Origin: Hyphomicrobium methylovorum
GTDB lineage: Bacteria > Pseudomonadota > Alphaproteobacteria > Rhizobiales > Hyphomicrobiaceae
DNA length: 64,000 bases
Direction: 5' to 3'
NCBI RefSeq assembly: GCF_013626205.1
Contig: NZ_QHJE01000001.1
Coordinates: 1,302,001-1,366,000, forward strand
Position 1 is the first letter of the stretch; each line of letters begins with the position of its first letter. Shown in pieces: positions 8,561 through 16,561 of the stretch. Below the pieces are notes generated by a model, which searched no databases, was not told the DNA's origin, and worked only from the letters and a program-made list of their open reading frames with translations. The translations under genes were made by a program, and so were the position numbers.

Positions 8561-9257
8561 CCGTGTTGGCCGGTTTGGCAGGTCCGAGTGTCGCTAGATC
8601 GCGGGATGCGTCGGCCATCACGGCTTGAAGTTCTTCGCGATGGCTTTCCTTGGCACGGTCGACTTGCAGGCCCGCCGCTTCAGGACAAACCCTTTTGGAA
8701 ATTGGGCCGTCGATCTTTTCGCAATTGTTCGCGCCCGGCGTTTGGCGCAGGGCGGCGATCTTCACGTCTAGCTCGGCAACGGTAGCGGTGGACGCCGGAA
8801 GGGCCTGGAGCGCGTCCTGGGCGGTTTTGTAGGCGGTCTGAAGCCTTACGCGCGTTCCCTCTGTGTCCGTCTGCGTGGCCTGTGCTGAAAGCCTCTGGCC
8901 AGCCGACGCCCCGATTGCGGCGCTAAATGAGTACGAGCCGCAGAGGGCAATGGCCAGAAGCGCGATTAGGCCGCCAGCCAGTGAGCCGGCTCGGATTGCC
9001 TTCAGGAGTGCACTAGGAGCTAGGGCTAGGATTACGGACGCCGCGACTGATACGGCAGCCCACGTGGCTTGGGAGGCCAGGATGTCCGACCGTGACCAGC
9101 CGTAGAGTGCGTTGATGGTGGCTGAGGCGACGGCCAAGGTGGTGCCAGCGACGATGGCCAGGACCGACGCGGTAGTGTGTTTGTATCGGGGATGCCGATG
9201 GATGTTATCGGAAGGTTTCGTTTGTGATTTTGACGCAATTCGGGTGTCGTGTGACAT
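8463..9257 (-). CDS. N-terminal half of a split multi-pass membrane protein
   Basis: The ATG at 9257 follows AGGAAC at good spacing. Residues 28-50, 64-84 and 92-115 are hydrophobic helices, followed by a soluble, probably coiled-coil region (about 120-215) containing Cys pairs. The last 30 codons (KRIPSCRWRPPLDGCPQP onward) look like out-of-frame sequence, while the overlapping frame at 8560 continues with a fourth membrane helix and a winged helix. I infer a frameshift near 8545-8560. Genes joining a membrane anchor to a cytoplasmic HTH occur in rhizobial accessory regions, but I cannot name this one. Confidence 0.55.
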   Translation of the reverse strand: MSHDTRIASKSQTKPSDNIHRHPRYKHTTASVLAIVAGTTLAVASATINALYGWSRSDILASQATWAAVSVAASVILALAPSALLKAIRAGSLAGGLIALLAIALCGSYSFSAAIGASAGQRLSAQATQTDTEGTRVRLQTAYKTAQDALQALPASTATVAELDVKIAALRQTPGANNCEKIDGPISKRVCPEAAGLQVDRAKESHREELQAVMADASRDLATLGPAKPANTDASNKRIPSCRWRPPLDGCPQPVARAVGRGSG

Positions 9258-9290
9258 CGGGTTGTTCCTATCGAGGTAGGTTCAATCTAG

Positions 9291-9325
9291 AGGGACGCAA
9301 CCATCGCAAGTGGTTTTGCGTCCCT
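9291..9325. terminator. Stem-loop between two element genes
   Basis: Arms at 9291-9303 and 9311-9325 (AGGGACGCAA and TTGCGTCCCT cores) pair over at least 10 bases with further loop-proximal pairing. It lies between the stop of the 9408-9953 gene and the start of the split membrane protein gene, both minus strand. The minus-strand side lacks a U-run, so termination is possible but not certain. Confidence 0.45.
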
Positions 9326-9407
9326 CGCCTTTTCTGGGGCACGTCAACTGTGCCTCTACTTTGGTTAATGCATCGCCAATTGATGACCGGGCCAGCCATA
9401 TTCAATC

Positions 9408-9953
9408 CTAGCGCCGCTGTTTCTTTGCCCGTTTGTTTTGGGCGGGTTTGCGGCGGGTCGACTTCTTTACCTTTGCAATTGCCGCTGTCGTCTGTTTTGG
9501 CTTCTTCTTAATTGATGGAGTTGCGGTTTGCCTTTCTTTCTTTTTAAGCGGCGCCTTTGATTTTACCGAATGCGACTGCGCCGATATATGGTTTGCATTC
9601 GTAACGGTTTTTGGCTTTTTCTTCGCTATTTTCGCGGCACCTAATGCATCCCTCAGCGCTGCTTTTGCAGCCCTTACCTCGTCCCCCAACGCCTCTAATC
9701 GACACTGCTCGTCCCACTCTTCCGGAGTGTCACCGCTAAGCAAAGTTCCAGCGTCTTCTACGTCTTCGGCTATGCGAGCAAGCAATCGGCGCAAGCGTGG
9801 TTCGAGGCTTTTGTTTCCTGAGAGGCCGCTGGCGATGTCTGCGATTTCCAACCACAAGTAGGGGGCGAACTTATAGGCTTTTATTGCGGATATTGAACTA
9901 TACATTAACGAGTCCTGTTGTGCCGTATCCTCATAATTATTCTCATCGTACAT
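9408..9953 (-). CDS. Hypothetical protein with histone H1-like Lys-rich tail
   Basis: Start ATG 9953 is preferred over an upstream TTG in frame. Residues 1-110 form an acidic, helical globular part with no recognised fold. The last 70 residues are dominated by Lys, Ala, Pro and Arg (KKKPK, SIKKKPK, KKSTRRK blocks), like the C-terminal tails of bacterial H1-like proteins. Such tails bind nucleic acid non-specifically; here that is inference from composition. Local base composition is less GC-rich than the host genes, in keeping with element DNA. Confidence 0.55.
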   Translation of the reverse strand: MYDENNYEDTAQQDSLMYSSISAIKAYKFAPYLWLEIADIASGLSGNKSLEPRLRRLLARIAEDVEDAGTLLSGDTPEEWDEQCRLEALGDEVRAAKAALRDALGAAKIAKKKPKTVTNANHISAQSHSVKSKAPLKKKERQTATPSIKKKPKQTTAAIAKVKKSTRRKPAQNKRAKKQRR

Positions 9954-10006
9954 TTCTAATTCCCCATCCAATTCCAATTACGCGTCATTGCGCAATTGCA
10001 ATTCAA

Positions 10007-10471
10007 TTAGGGGGTGATTTGCGAATGGGAAAGATAGAGAGGTTTATTCCAAATTCGCAAATCACATGAAGCTAGTGATTTATTGGCCACACGCGATTCC
10101 AATAACGCCTTTTGGGCGTGAATAGTGCAATAGAGCGTGATTTGAGTTACAATTATCGGCAGCGGCAATTCATATTGCCCGTTATTCGACGTGCAGTAAT
10201 TCGTCTTCTCTTTCTCAATAAGCGTTCTTTCCTGCGAATTGACCGCGCTTGCTTGGTGCCGACAAACGCGACGGCCCGCGCGACCGCTTCCCGCCCGCCA
10301 AAGCGCCTCGTCGATTGGGAACCCCATGAGAATGAACCGCCAAATCTGTGTCGGTGTCAGGCCAGCTTGCCCGTGCAGTGCCCATTGTCTGAGTGTCAGC
10401 GCCTTGCCACGGTGTTTGAGCACGAAGCACTGGCAGCCGGTTTTCTTGTCGGCGGATTTAGTGAGACGCAC
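10007..10471 (-). CDS. Phage-type HTH protein (QWA...PIDEAL pattern)
   Basis: The start is uncertain: GTG at 10471 overlaps the upstream gene by 14 bases, while ATG at 10546 would overlap it by 89. The segment KHRGKALTLRQWALHGQAGL followed by TPTQIWRFILMGFPIDEAL has the shape of the small HTH modules common in phage proteins, where a dipeptide-rich strand leads to a QWA helix and the recognition helix ends in a (G)xPIDEAL motif. Downstream of about residue 80 the sequence becomes ordinary and AT-richer and may be partly non-native. It probably forms a small operon with the genes at 10458-11232. Confidence 0.45.
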   Translation of the reverse strand: MRLTKSADKKTGCQCFVLKHRGKALTLRQWALHGQAGLTPTQIWRFILMGFPIDEALWRAGSGRAGRRVCRHQASAVNSQERTLIEKEKTNYCTSNNGQYELPLPIIVTQITLYCTIHAQKALLESRVANKSLASCDLRIWNKPLYLSHSQITP

Positions 10472-10856
10472 TCTGTAGCGGCCGTGTCGTTGTCGGAGCG
10501 ACGATGCCTTTACGTCGGAGCAAGGCGCGTTCTTCAAGGTCGTCATAGTACGCTTTGAGCTTCGCTTGCTTCCTGGCCGCCGCCTTGTCGAATATGGACG
10601 GGTCATTGCATTCGCCTGCCAGCTTCAGTGTGTAGCCATAGGGACGTTCAAATTCCGCGACGTACCAATCAGGGCCACGGGGGCAATGCTCTTCGCGCCT
10701 TCCCTCGCCAGCACCGTGGACATGTAGCTCGCCGCAGAACGCGCACGTTGGAATTAGCCATGAGCGGCAGAGGTCGGGACGTTCTTTGAGGATCGCGGGA
10801 CCAGGCTTGTACGCGGCAACCGTGGGGTACTTGGGGACTGAGTTGGACTTCTTCAT
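10458..10856 (-). CDS. Hypothetical Cys-containing element protein (132 aa)
   Basis: The ATG at 10856 follows GAGAAAG by seven bases. Residues 28-66 hold four Cys and two His (CRSWLIPTCAFCGELHVHG and EEHCPRG), plausible zinc ligands. Aromatic-rich WYVAEFERPYGYTLKLAG follows, then a charged helical tail. Proteins of this kind, with a CxxC plus HxH cluster and a short tail, are frequent next to phage replication genes, but I cannot assign a family. Same strand and tight spacing link it to 10007-10471 and 10882-11232. Confidence 0.6.
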   Translation of the reverse strand: MKKSNSVPKYPTVAAYKPGPAILKERPDLCRSWLIPTCAFCGELHVHGAGEGRREEHCPRGPDWYVAEFERPYGYTLKLAGECNDPSIFDKAAARKQAKLKAYYDDLEERALLRRKGIVAPTTTRPLQSASH

Positions 10857-10881
10857 ACGAGTACTTTCTCAAACTGTTGGG

Positions 10882-11232
10882 TTAGGTCTTCTTGGCGTGC
10901 CAGTGCTGTGGCGGGACGGCGCCGTAATGGCCAGGCCGTGACAGCCACACTTCATTGATGCACGCCGCCAGGCGCATCGCTTCAGGATGGCGCGACCAGA
11001 TGCAGTAGAAGCGTCGCTCGCTTGGCGGGTAGATCGTCGCCTGAAGCGCTTCCTTGAACTCCGCTTTGGCTTTGGCTTCGCTCCCGGGCTTGGTCTGGCC
11101 AGGTGCTTGGGCCAGTTCGGCGGCGCGGAGTTCGATAGCCGACGCTAGTAGTTCGTCCTGCTTGGGATGTCTCGGGAATGCGGAGGCGAAGGCCACTGTC
11201 GTTTCAGCGACCGTCCTTTTGGTCTTCTTCAT
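10882..11232 (-). CDS. Hypothetical element protein (116 aa)
   Basis: I chose the ATG at 11232 (MKKTKRTVAETTVAFASAF) over one 27 bases upstream. The N-terminal half is Ala-rich and helical, and the C-terminal half ends with YPPSERRFYCIWSRHPEAMR then an aromatic, Pro/Gly/His-rich tail. No family recognised. It is the first gene of the minus-strand run 10007-11232 and lies directly downstream, in transcription order, of the repeat-rich region 11311-12076. Confidence 0.55.
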   Translation of the reverse strand: MKKTKRTVAETTVAFASAFPRHPKQDELLASAIELRAAELAQAPGQTKPGSEAKAKAEFKEALQATIYPPSERRFYCIWSRHPEAMRLAACINEVWLSRPGHYGAVPPQHWHAKKT

Positions 11233-11310
11233 TCGGTTTCCGTTGGTGGGCACGCGCACGCCATCGTGCTCGCGGCGGGGGCTGCGAGGTCGGCGGGTGC
11301 GGGTGATGTT

Positions 11311-11348
11311 GGAAGGGGAAGGGGAAGGGGAAGGGGGAGGGAAGGGGA
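11311..11348. repeat. Polypurine GGGGAA tract
   Basis: Thirty-eight bases of pure G and A on the plus strand, built from repeats of GGGGAA and close variants. Four runs of three or more G within a short span could form a G-quadruplex on the plus strand. It lies in the 850-base gene-free stretch 11233-12082. Confidence 0.8.
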
Positions 11349-11765
11349 CGCGTTACGCGCTCAGGGAGGCGGGCGGACTAGCCATGGACGGGGCTGCGCA
11401 GCCATGTTCCCGCATTTGATCCGGGTACCGCGCACCATGTGGGGACGGAAAAATCATTAATTTTCAACGTGGTACCTGTGGTGCTCGCTGTACTCGGTAT
11501 TTCCAGAGAAATCGGGCGGACGAAGCCATTGCGCGAGAAACGCAGCTGTCCTTCTTCCTCTCTCTTATTCTTATTTATAGTAAGAACAGTGAGAACCATA
11601 GGTACCAAATTGATTTCATTGACGTTTTTGGTAGCCTACATGGTTCCCACTGTTCCCGCATGGCTGGCGCCTCAGTGGATGGTTGGCCCCGCCCGCTCAT
11701 GGCCGTCGACGCGGAACCAGAAGAGCGAGGCCCGCACCGGAAAGCACGTCGGTTCGCGCTTCTAC

Positions 11766-12076
11766 GTGACGGTTCGAATGCTTGCGTCACGGGTACGGCG
11801 ATGGCGGGCAAGAGCACAGGCTAAGCGCCGCGCCGTCGGAAATCGTGACGGTGACGGTTCCGGTACCGTCACGTGACGGTTCAAATTTTTGGAACCGTCA
11901 CCGTCAAAAACTCCTGTATTTGTTGGGTTGTGACGGTGTTTTCTTATAGTAGTGACAGTTCATATATCTTTTTAAGAGAGTACCAGAAGAACCGGCACGT
12001 GGTGCCCACACTGCTACATTCCACCGCCGGTTTTCCCCCGTTAGACGTGACGGTACGGAACCGTCATATCCGTCAC
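11766..12076. repeat. Iteron-like cluster of GTGACGGT repeats, candidate replication origin
   Basis: Within 311 bases there are six exact GTGACGGT (11766, 11845, 11851, 11873, 11930, 12047) and two exact inverted copies ACCGTCAC (11865, 11894), plus four copies with one mismatch (11900, 11952, 12060, 12069). Several sit as head-to-head pairs, such as 11865-11880. No convincing gene occupies 11233-12082. Clustered short repeats beside a primase-helicase gene are the usual picture of an initiator-binding origin in plasmids and satellites; an array of operators is the alternative. Confidence 0.6.
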
Positions 12077-12082
12077 GCTGGT

Positions 12083-14518
12083 CTAAACTCGCTTCGGCTT
12101 CGCGCCCACAAGCCTGCTGGCCGTCTCACTCCAGGCGTACGCAGTTGCATGGTCGTCAGCGCCATTTGATTGCAAGCAGCGATGAGTGTTGGTTCTATAT
12201 GGGAGCCAACCAGCATCGCGCGCGCCTTTGTTGACGGAACGCCCGACCTTGCCGCCTCGCTTGGCAACATCACGAATGCCGAGCGCCATGAAGAGGTCGG
12301 CGTTCGATACTGTGGCGTTATCCCCAAGCTCCGCAAGTATCTCCGATGTACGTTCCGCCACCGGGTCAACTACTTCGAAGTGCTTGTTCGCTTCGGCTAC
12401 GTCGCCCCAAAGGCTTTGCGGAATGTTGTGACTTTCGCCACGTTTCTCCAACCACGCGGCTTCCGCCCATATCTGGTCTCGGTCGGAAGCTAACCTGGCC
12501 AGTCGCACCGTATCGACTTTTGCGATCCAAAAGCGGCGGTTGCCTGTTGGATCGTCGAGAAAGGTTTCATCATTTGTCGTGCTACCGAATACGCACTGCC
12601 TAGGCACCGCTTCGGCAATTCTCGCGAAGGCAACGCGTGCCTTATCGGCCTGAGCCGCGAAGTAACGCTTGATGTCGTTCTGTTCTCTTCTGGAATATCC
12701 CGAAAGCTCCGGGTGCTCTATAATCCACGCGCCGGAGCTGTTCTCAATAAATTCCTTCGCGTTCACACCGACGTCGACGCTGTCGGAAAACCATTCCGGA
12801 CTTGCAAGTGTGCGGAAGAAGGAAGACTTACCCGCGCCTTGGGGGCCTTGTAGAACGAGCATTGCATCGAATTTCACACCCGGCTGTCTAACCCGACGAA
12901 CAGCTGCTATCGCCCACGCTTTGCCCATTGCTCTGTTCAACGGCGTGTCGGCAGCGCCAGCATAGTCCGGAAGCAATCTTTCGAGACGCGGCGTGCCATC
13001 CCAAGTAAGATTGCCCAAGTAACGGCGCACAGGGTGGACAGGGTTCTGCCGCCCCTCCTTGCGAACAACTTCAGCGACGAGTTCCTTACTCGAAAAGCAA
13101 CCGGCATTGTTCAGATCGATATAGATGTCGCCAATGACGGCTTCAGATAGAACCGACAGCCTTCCATTCCGCCGAACGTAGGTCAGCATGTCGAACTCGT
13201 TGAATACGACGTCGATACCAGCACACTGCAAATAGTAGCGGGCGTTCTGCGGGGCACGTGCGACAGGCGTTCCGACTTCCTTCCCTTCCTTGTTCTGCTT
13301 ATTCGTCACGGGCCACGCAAACAGTGCTGGCAGGCTGGCGTCGGTTGGCCGTTCCGATGCGTCGTCTTTTCCGTCATCACCACGAACCGCAAGAGCTTCA
13401 ACAGCGACCAGCGATTGACGCAGTTGCTCATTCGCTCGCGACCACCCCGCCTCCTTAGCCCAATGGAAAATGCTACCGACTGTGCAGGGCTGGCCCGAAT
13501 AGGTCCGGTCGCTTATGCTAGTCCAGACGCGTAGTGCGTCGTCCTCGTCGTAGACGCCACGACCCGCAAGCTGCGACCACTCAAGCCACATATCAAGTCC
13601 GGCATCGCCAAACTCGCGTTTGATGGCGCAACCGAACTTGAACCAAGCCGCACGGTTTTCTACGTTAGTTTCACGCGGGTCTTCGCCGGAAGGGGCGTGC
13701 GCAATTGCGCAGAGCGCGGCTTGGACATCGTCGGGCTTGGCGGTACTGTTCTTCCAGATAGCCGAAGCCGCATCCTTACGCTTTATAACTTCGGTGGGCG
13801 GAAACGCCTTGGCAATTGCAGCAGCGCGATAGCACTTGACGGCATTTCCCTCATCTAGCTCGTATGCGACTGTGACTATGCGAGGTTTGCCGCTCTTCAT
13901 GTGGAAAGTGCCGGGCAACCGCAGGACGCGTGACAAGTCAGTGCAGTTGCCGTCTGCGCCGTATTCCTTCGCCAACGTGATCGCGATGCCGGATGCCAGC
14001 ACCGGTTCCATTTCGTCGCCTACAAACCAGTAAGCCTGATATTTCCCCTCCGAACTATTGACGAGCGCGCTTGGCCGCAACGGGAACTCTTCGGGCAAGC
14101 CGTGATCGAAATCAGCAATTACCGCGCGTACTCGCTTGATGTTCTCAAGCCTTCTGCCTTTTCCGTCCGTCTCATTGACTGTTACGCCGACGTACACGCC
14201 CTTAAGATTTTCCCGCTCAAGGCGCTCGCAGAGACTATCCGTGAGTGCGCTATTGATGATCTTTGCGTGAGGGTCTTTTTTGACCTTCTTCGACCTGTCG
14301 CCCTTCCGATGAGCTTCACCCGGGGCCAGCCCTGGGTAAGTCGTTTCATGCCGGATAAGAGATTTGTCGTCGGAGAATGTCTGAAACGCGAACGCCGTTG
14401 CGCCTTCGTCCAGCAGGCCCAGAAATTCACGTGCAGCGCCCCAATCGCACCACGTCGTTTCCGTTCCGCATTTAGCTTTCTTCGTATCTTGGACGGTATC
14501 CGTCTGTCCTACTTCCAT
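12083..14518 (-). CDS. VapE-type primase-helicase of a mobile element
   Basis: This 811-residue protein has the domain order seen in satellite and prophage replication proteins. Residues 90-230 look like a RepB/archaeo-eukaryotic-type primase (RAVIADFDHG with acidic residues, then TDLSRVLRLPGTFHMKSG). Residues 290-360 match the PriCT-2 primase C-terminal helical domain (WFKFGCAIKREFGD to FHWAKEAGW). From about 480 onward it is a virulence-associated E family SF3-like helicase, with Walker A GPQGAGKSS near 556 and FGSTTNDETFLDDPTGNRRF near 650. The family primes and unwinds at the element's own origin. Its start overlaps the stop of the 14509-14823 gene by 10 bases, so the two are translationally coupled, and repeats likely to be its target lie just beyond its stop. 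Confidence 0.85.
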   Translation of the reverse strand: MEVGQTDTVQDTKKAKCGTETTWCDWGAAREFLGLLDEGATAFAFQTFSDDKSLIRHETTYPGLAPGEAHRKGDRSKKVKKDPHAKIINSALTDSLCERLERENLKGVYVGVTVNETDGKGRRLENIKRVRAVIADFDHGLPEEFPLRPSALVNSSEGKYQAYWFVGDEMEPVLASGIAITLAKEYGADGNCTDLSRVLRLPGTFHMKSGKPRIVTVAYELDEGNAVKCYRAAAIAKAFPPTEVIKRKDAASAIWKNSTAKPDDVQAALCAIAHAPSGEDPRETNVENRAAWFKFGCAIKREFGDAGLDMWLEWSQLAGRGVYDEDDALRVWTSISDRTYSGQPCTVGSIFHWAKEAGWSRANEQLRQSLVAVEALAVRGDDGKDDASERPTDASLPALFAWPVTNKQNKEGKEVGTPVARAPQNARYYLQCAGIDVVFNEFDMLTYVRRNGRLSVLSEAVIGDIYIDLNNAGCFSSKELVAEVVRKEGRQNPVHPVRRYLGNLTWDGTPRLERLLPDYAGAADTPLNRAMGKAWAIAAVRRVRQPGVKFDAMLVLQGPQGAGKSSFFRTLASPEWFSDSVDVGVNAKEFIENSSGAWIIEHPELSGYSRREQNDIKRYFAAQADKARVAFARIAEAVPRQCVFGSTTNDETFLDDPTGNRRFWIAKVDTVRLARLASDRDQIWAEAAWLEKRGESHNIPQSLWGDVAEANKHFEVVDPVAERTSEILAELGDNATVSNADLFMALGIRDVAKRGGKVGRSVNKGARDAGWLPYRTNTHRCLQSNGADDHATAYAWSETASRLVGAKPKRV

Positions 14519-14823
14519 TTTAATGCCCTGTTGTTTTGTCCGACCCGTCCGTCCATCGGGACAGGTCCAAATTCTGAACTAAGCAATGCTGCGAACACCG
14601 ATGCCCAATATTCGACGGCGTCGTCGCTTCTTTCTCGTCTGGCGATCTCGATACTCAAACGCCGCCAGTCTTCCGCCTCGCGTGCCATAGCCTCGCGCCG
14701 CTTCATTTCGGATTTGTACAATTTGTGCATGGAGCGCGGCGGCAGATAACTCACTCGCCCTGGCCGTTCGGCGTCGCGCCAAGACGGCGGGTCTCGCACG
14801 CGCGCACCCTCTGCGGTGGCCAT
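14509..14823 (-). CDS. Small hypothetical protein coupled to the primase-helicase
   Basis: ATG at 14823 follows GAGAGAAC. The 104 residues begin with a conserved-looking block (ARVRDPPSWRDAERPGRVSY) followed by a charged helix. A broken paralog sharing this N-terminus and the upstream DNA lies at 2025-2341. The stop codon overlaps the start of the primase-helicase gene by 10 bases, so the product is probably a partner or regulator made in step with it. No named family is recognised. Confidence 0.6.
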   Translation of the reverse strand: MATAEGARVRDPPSWRDAERPGRVSYLPPRSMHKLYKSEMKRREAMAREAEDWRRLSIEIARRERSDDAVEYWASVFAALLSSEFGPVPMDGRVGQNNRALKWK

Positions 14824-14918
14824 GTTCTCTCGCTCTGGTTGGAGGTTTAGGTGACGCTGTAGACGCTCTACACGGTGGCTAACGCTTTACCGGACTGAAC
14901 ACGCACTTCGGCTGGCAC

Positions 14919-15272
14919 TCAAACACACGCTAGAAGCTGGGCCGGGTCGTCAAATTCTGGCGTTCCGCTGTCTCCAGGTGCCAGCCTACCTGTTAGCCCA
15001 GGGAACGGCCTGTACGCGACAATGCGCAGGCCGTTGCGGTCCGTCTCTTCGACCCGGAGTTTCGCGCCGCCGTGGATGCTGCCAATGCGTGCGGCGATGG
15101 TCGCACTTCCTGCGTGGATAAACTGGACAGGCCCGTCTGCGTAACCGAGCGCCACCAAGGCACGGCATGAACCGTAGAGCGGGCTGATCGTCGGCGTGGT
15201 TATCAAAGGCCGTTCGTTCAGCGCGGTAAGGAAGCGCCCGTTACCGGCTTGAATGATTGTGACTGTGATCAT
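14919..15272 (-). CDS. Hypothetical element protein (117 aa)
   Basis: ATG at 15272 lies 8 bases after the stop of the regulator gene, with no clear ribosome-binding site, so translation may depend on the upstream gene. The sequence alternates short strands and loops (TVTIIQAGNGRFLTALNERP, then SPLYGSCRALVALGYA, ending in PGDSGTPEFDDPAQLL) and is not membrane-bound. Similar short proteins with a GxGRFxA start occur in rhizobial islands beside VapE genes, but I cannot give a function. Confidence 0.55.
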   Translation of the reverse strand: MITVTIIQAGNGRFLTALNERPLITTPTISPLYGSCRALVALGYADGPVQFIHAGSATIAARIGSIHGGAKLRVEETDRNGLRIVAYRPFPGLTGRLAPGDSGTPEFDDPAQLLACV

Positions 15273-15279
15273 GGGGTGG

Positions 15280-15534
15280 TTACGCTTCGGGGTGGCCGAC
15301 TATGGCAAGCCAAACCGGTCGCGAACCGCGTTTTCCGAGCGGCCTGGCTCTCAAGAATTCCGCAACCTTCTCAACATCCCACATCACGTCTCTACCGCTG
15401 CGATGCCGAGCGTCGTTCGGCCAGCCAGCGTATCGAGGCCACTGTTGAAGGGTCTGCGTGGAAATTCCGAGATAGTTGCTGATCTGCATTGTGTTGAGGT
15501 GTCGGCGCTTCGCAGTACTTATGTTTGTCGTCAT
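15280..15534 (-). CDS. AlpA/MerR-like HTH regulator or excisionase
   Basis: ATG 15534 is chosen; the TTG three bases earlier is in frame. Residues 15-70 show a winged-helix of the MerR/AlpA type: QISNYLGISTQTLQQWPRY is the helix-turn-helix and GRDVMWDVEKVAEFLRAR the wing and following helix. Proteins of this size next to a tyrosine integrase commonly act as excisionase (recombination directionality factor) or activate integrase transcription, as AlpA does for CP4-57. It heads the minus-strand unit that runs toward the primase-helicase gene. Confidence 0.65.
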   Translation of the reverse strand: MTTNISTAKRRHLNTMQISNYLGISTQTLQQWPRYAGWPNDARHRSGRDVMWDVEKVAEFLRARPLGKRGSRPVWLAIVGHPEA

Positions 15535-15828
15535 CAAAGGTCGTCCCTTCTAGTTGTTGGTGAAAGTTCGTCGTTATCGGAGTGTAATGGGCAAATAAAA
15601 GCCCGCACCGAAGTCAGCAAAGCGCTCAGCCGCTGGGGGAGGTGGCGATCTGCTAGATGTGACAGCGATGCGGGTACGCAGGGCGGAGTGCCGTAGGTGG
15701 GAGGCGCCGCGTGCAAGAACCTCACAGCGGATTTATTGCGAGTGTTTACTGTCTGCCTCCCCCCCTATAGCTGAATGCAATTCGCCTGCGTAACCAACGA
15801 CCAGCTAATGCCATCGGCTACCAACGAC

Positions 15829-16245
15829 TTATGTTTGTTGAGTAAATTGGTGGTCGGTTGCCTTCCCGACTTCATGAGTTTTTAGTTTTTGGAGCGCGCG
15901 CCGAGCACGCGCCGCTGCGGCCCGCTTTGCTTTACGGGCATTTGTAATTTTCTTCCCAATGTACTTCTGTTGCCCCGCGCGGCGAACATAGCGCGCGTTC
16001 ATCTCGGCTGTTTTTCTCCGCCTACGCACCATTCGCCCTGTAGGAGTTTCGGACAGCCGTAGAGTTAGGTAATCAAGCTCCAGCCGGGCTTGTGCAAATT
16101 GAATGCGCGCCTCGTCTCGCAATTCCGCTCTTCGTGCTTCCCGCGTCCATCGTCGCAGGTTTTTCGTCCATGTGGTACTGAGCTGGCTTAGGATAGGATC
16201 GCTTGCCGAGATGACCCTACCGCAATTCTTCCACCAATAGCCCAT
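15829..16245 (-). CDS. Arg/Lys-rich hypothetical element protein (138 aa)
   Basis: ATG at 16245 opens a 138-residue, strongly basic protein. A Trp-rich N-terminus (MGYWWKNCG) leads into long helices rich in Arg, Ala and Glu (RRWTREARRAELRDEARIQF), with a highly basic C-terminal third. Coiled-coil and nucleic acid binding are plausible from composition alone. It lies alone between the integrase and the AlpA-like gene; a small hairpin (16264-16270 with 16279-16285) sits just upstream. Confidence 0.5.
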   Translation of the reverse strand: MGYWWKNCGRVISASDPILSQLSTTWTKNLRRWTREARRAELRDEARIQFAQARLELDYLTLRLSETPTGRMVRRRRKTAEMNARYVRRAGQQKYIGKKITNARKAKRAAAARARRALQKLKTHEVGKATDHQFTQQT

Positions 16246-16561
16246 TGCGCGCGCCTATTGCCGCTAGCCCCGAACAAAGGGCTAGTTAAAAGCATAGATA
16301 GTTGGGATTTGACCGGAACATCAGACCGAAATCAGATTTTATAATATCATAATAATGGTGATTTGTCGCTCGCTCCGAAATATCGGACAAACGAATAACG
16401 AGTTGATATGGAATTAAATCGCTATATCAGGTTAGAAAAATCGGGATTACCCGCTTTGTCGGGGATATGGGCGGTCCCAAAGTCATGTTCTGCGGTAATC
16501 AACCGCGCTTAGAACCGGTGAAGTGGACCCACGGACGGCCCCGTGCGCGCGAGGCGATGGC
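16246..16561. other. Intergenic region beside the integrase stop
   Basis: No convincing gene. It is AT-richer than its surroundings, with a 7-bp stem hairpin at 16264-16285. It may hold the promoter of the 15829-16245 gene and end signals of the integrase transcript, but no box is clear enough to call. Confidence 0.4.

Noticed and set aside
11054-11460. Plus-strand frames over the polypurine tract
   Set aside because: The encoded GEGEGEG-type low complexity comes from the DNA repeat itself, with no ribosome-binding site.
11766-12076. CRISPR array
   Set aside because: The repeated unit is about 8 bases, occurs in both orientations and has irregular spacing with no constant-length spacers.
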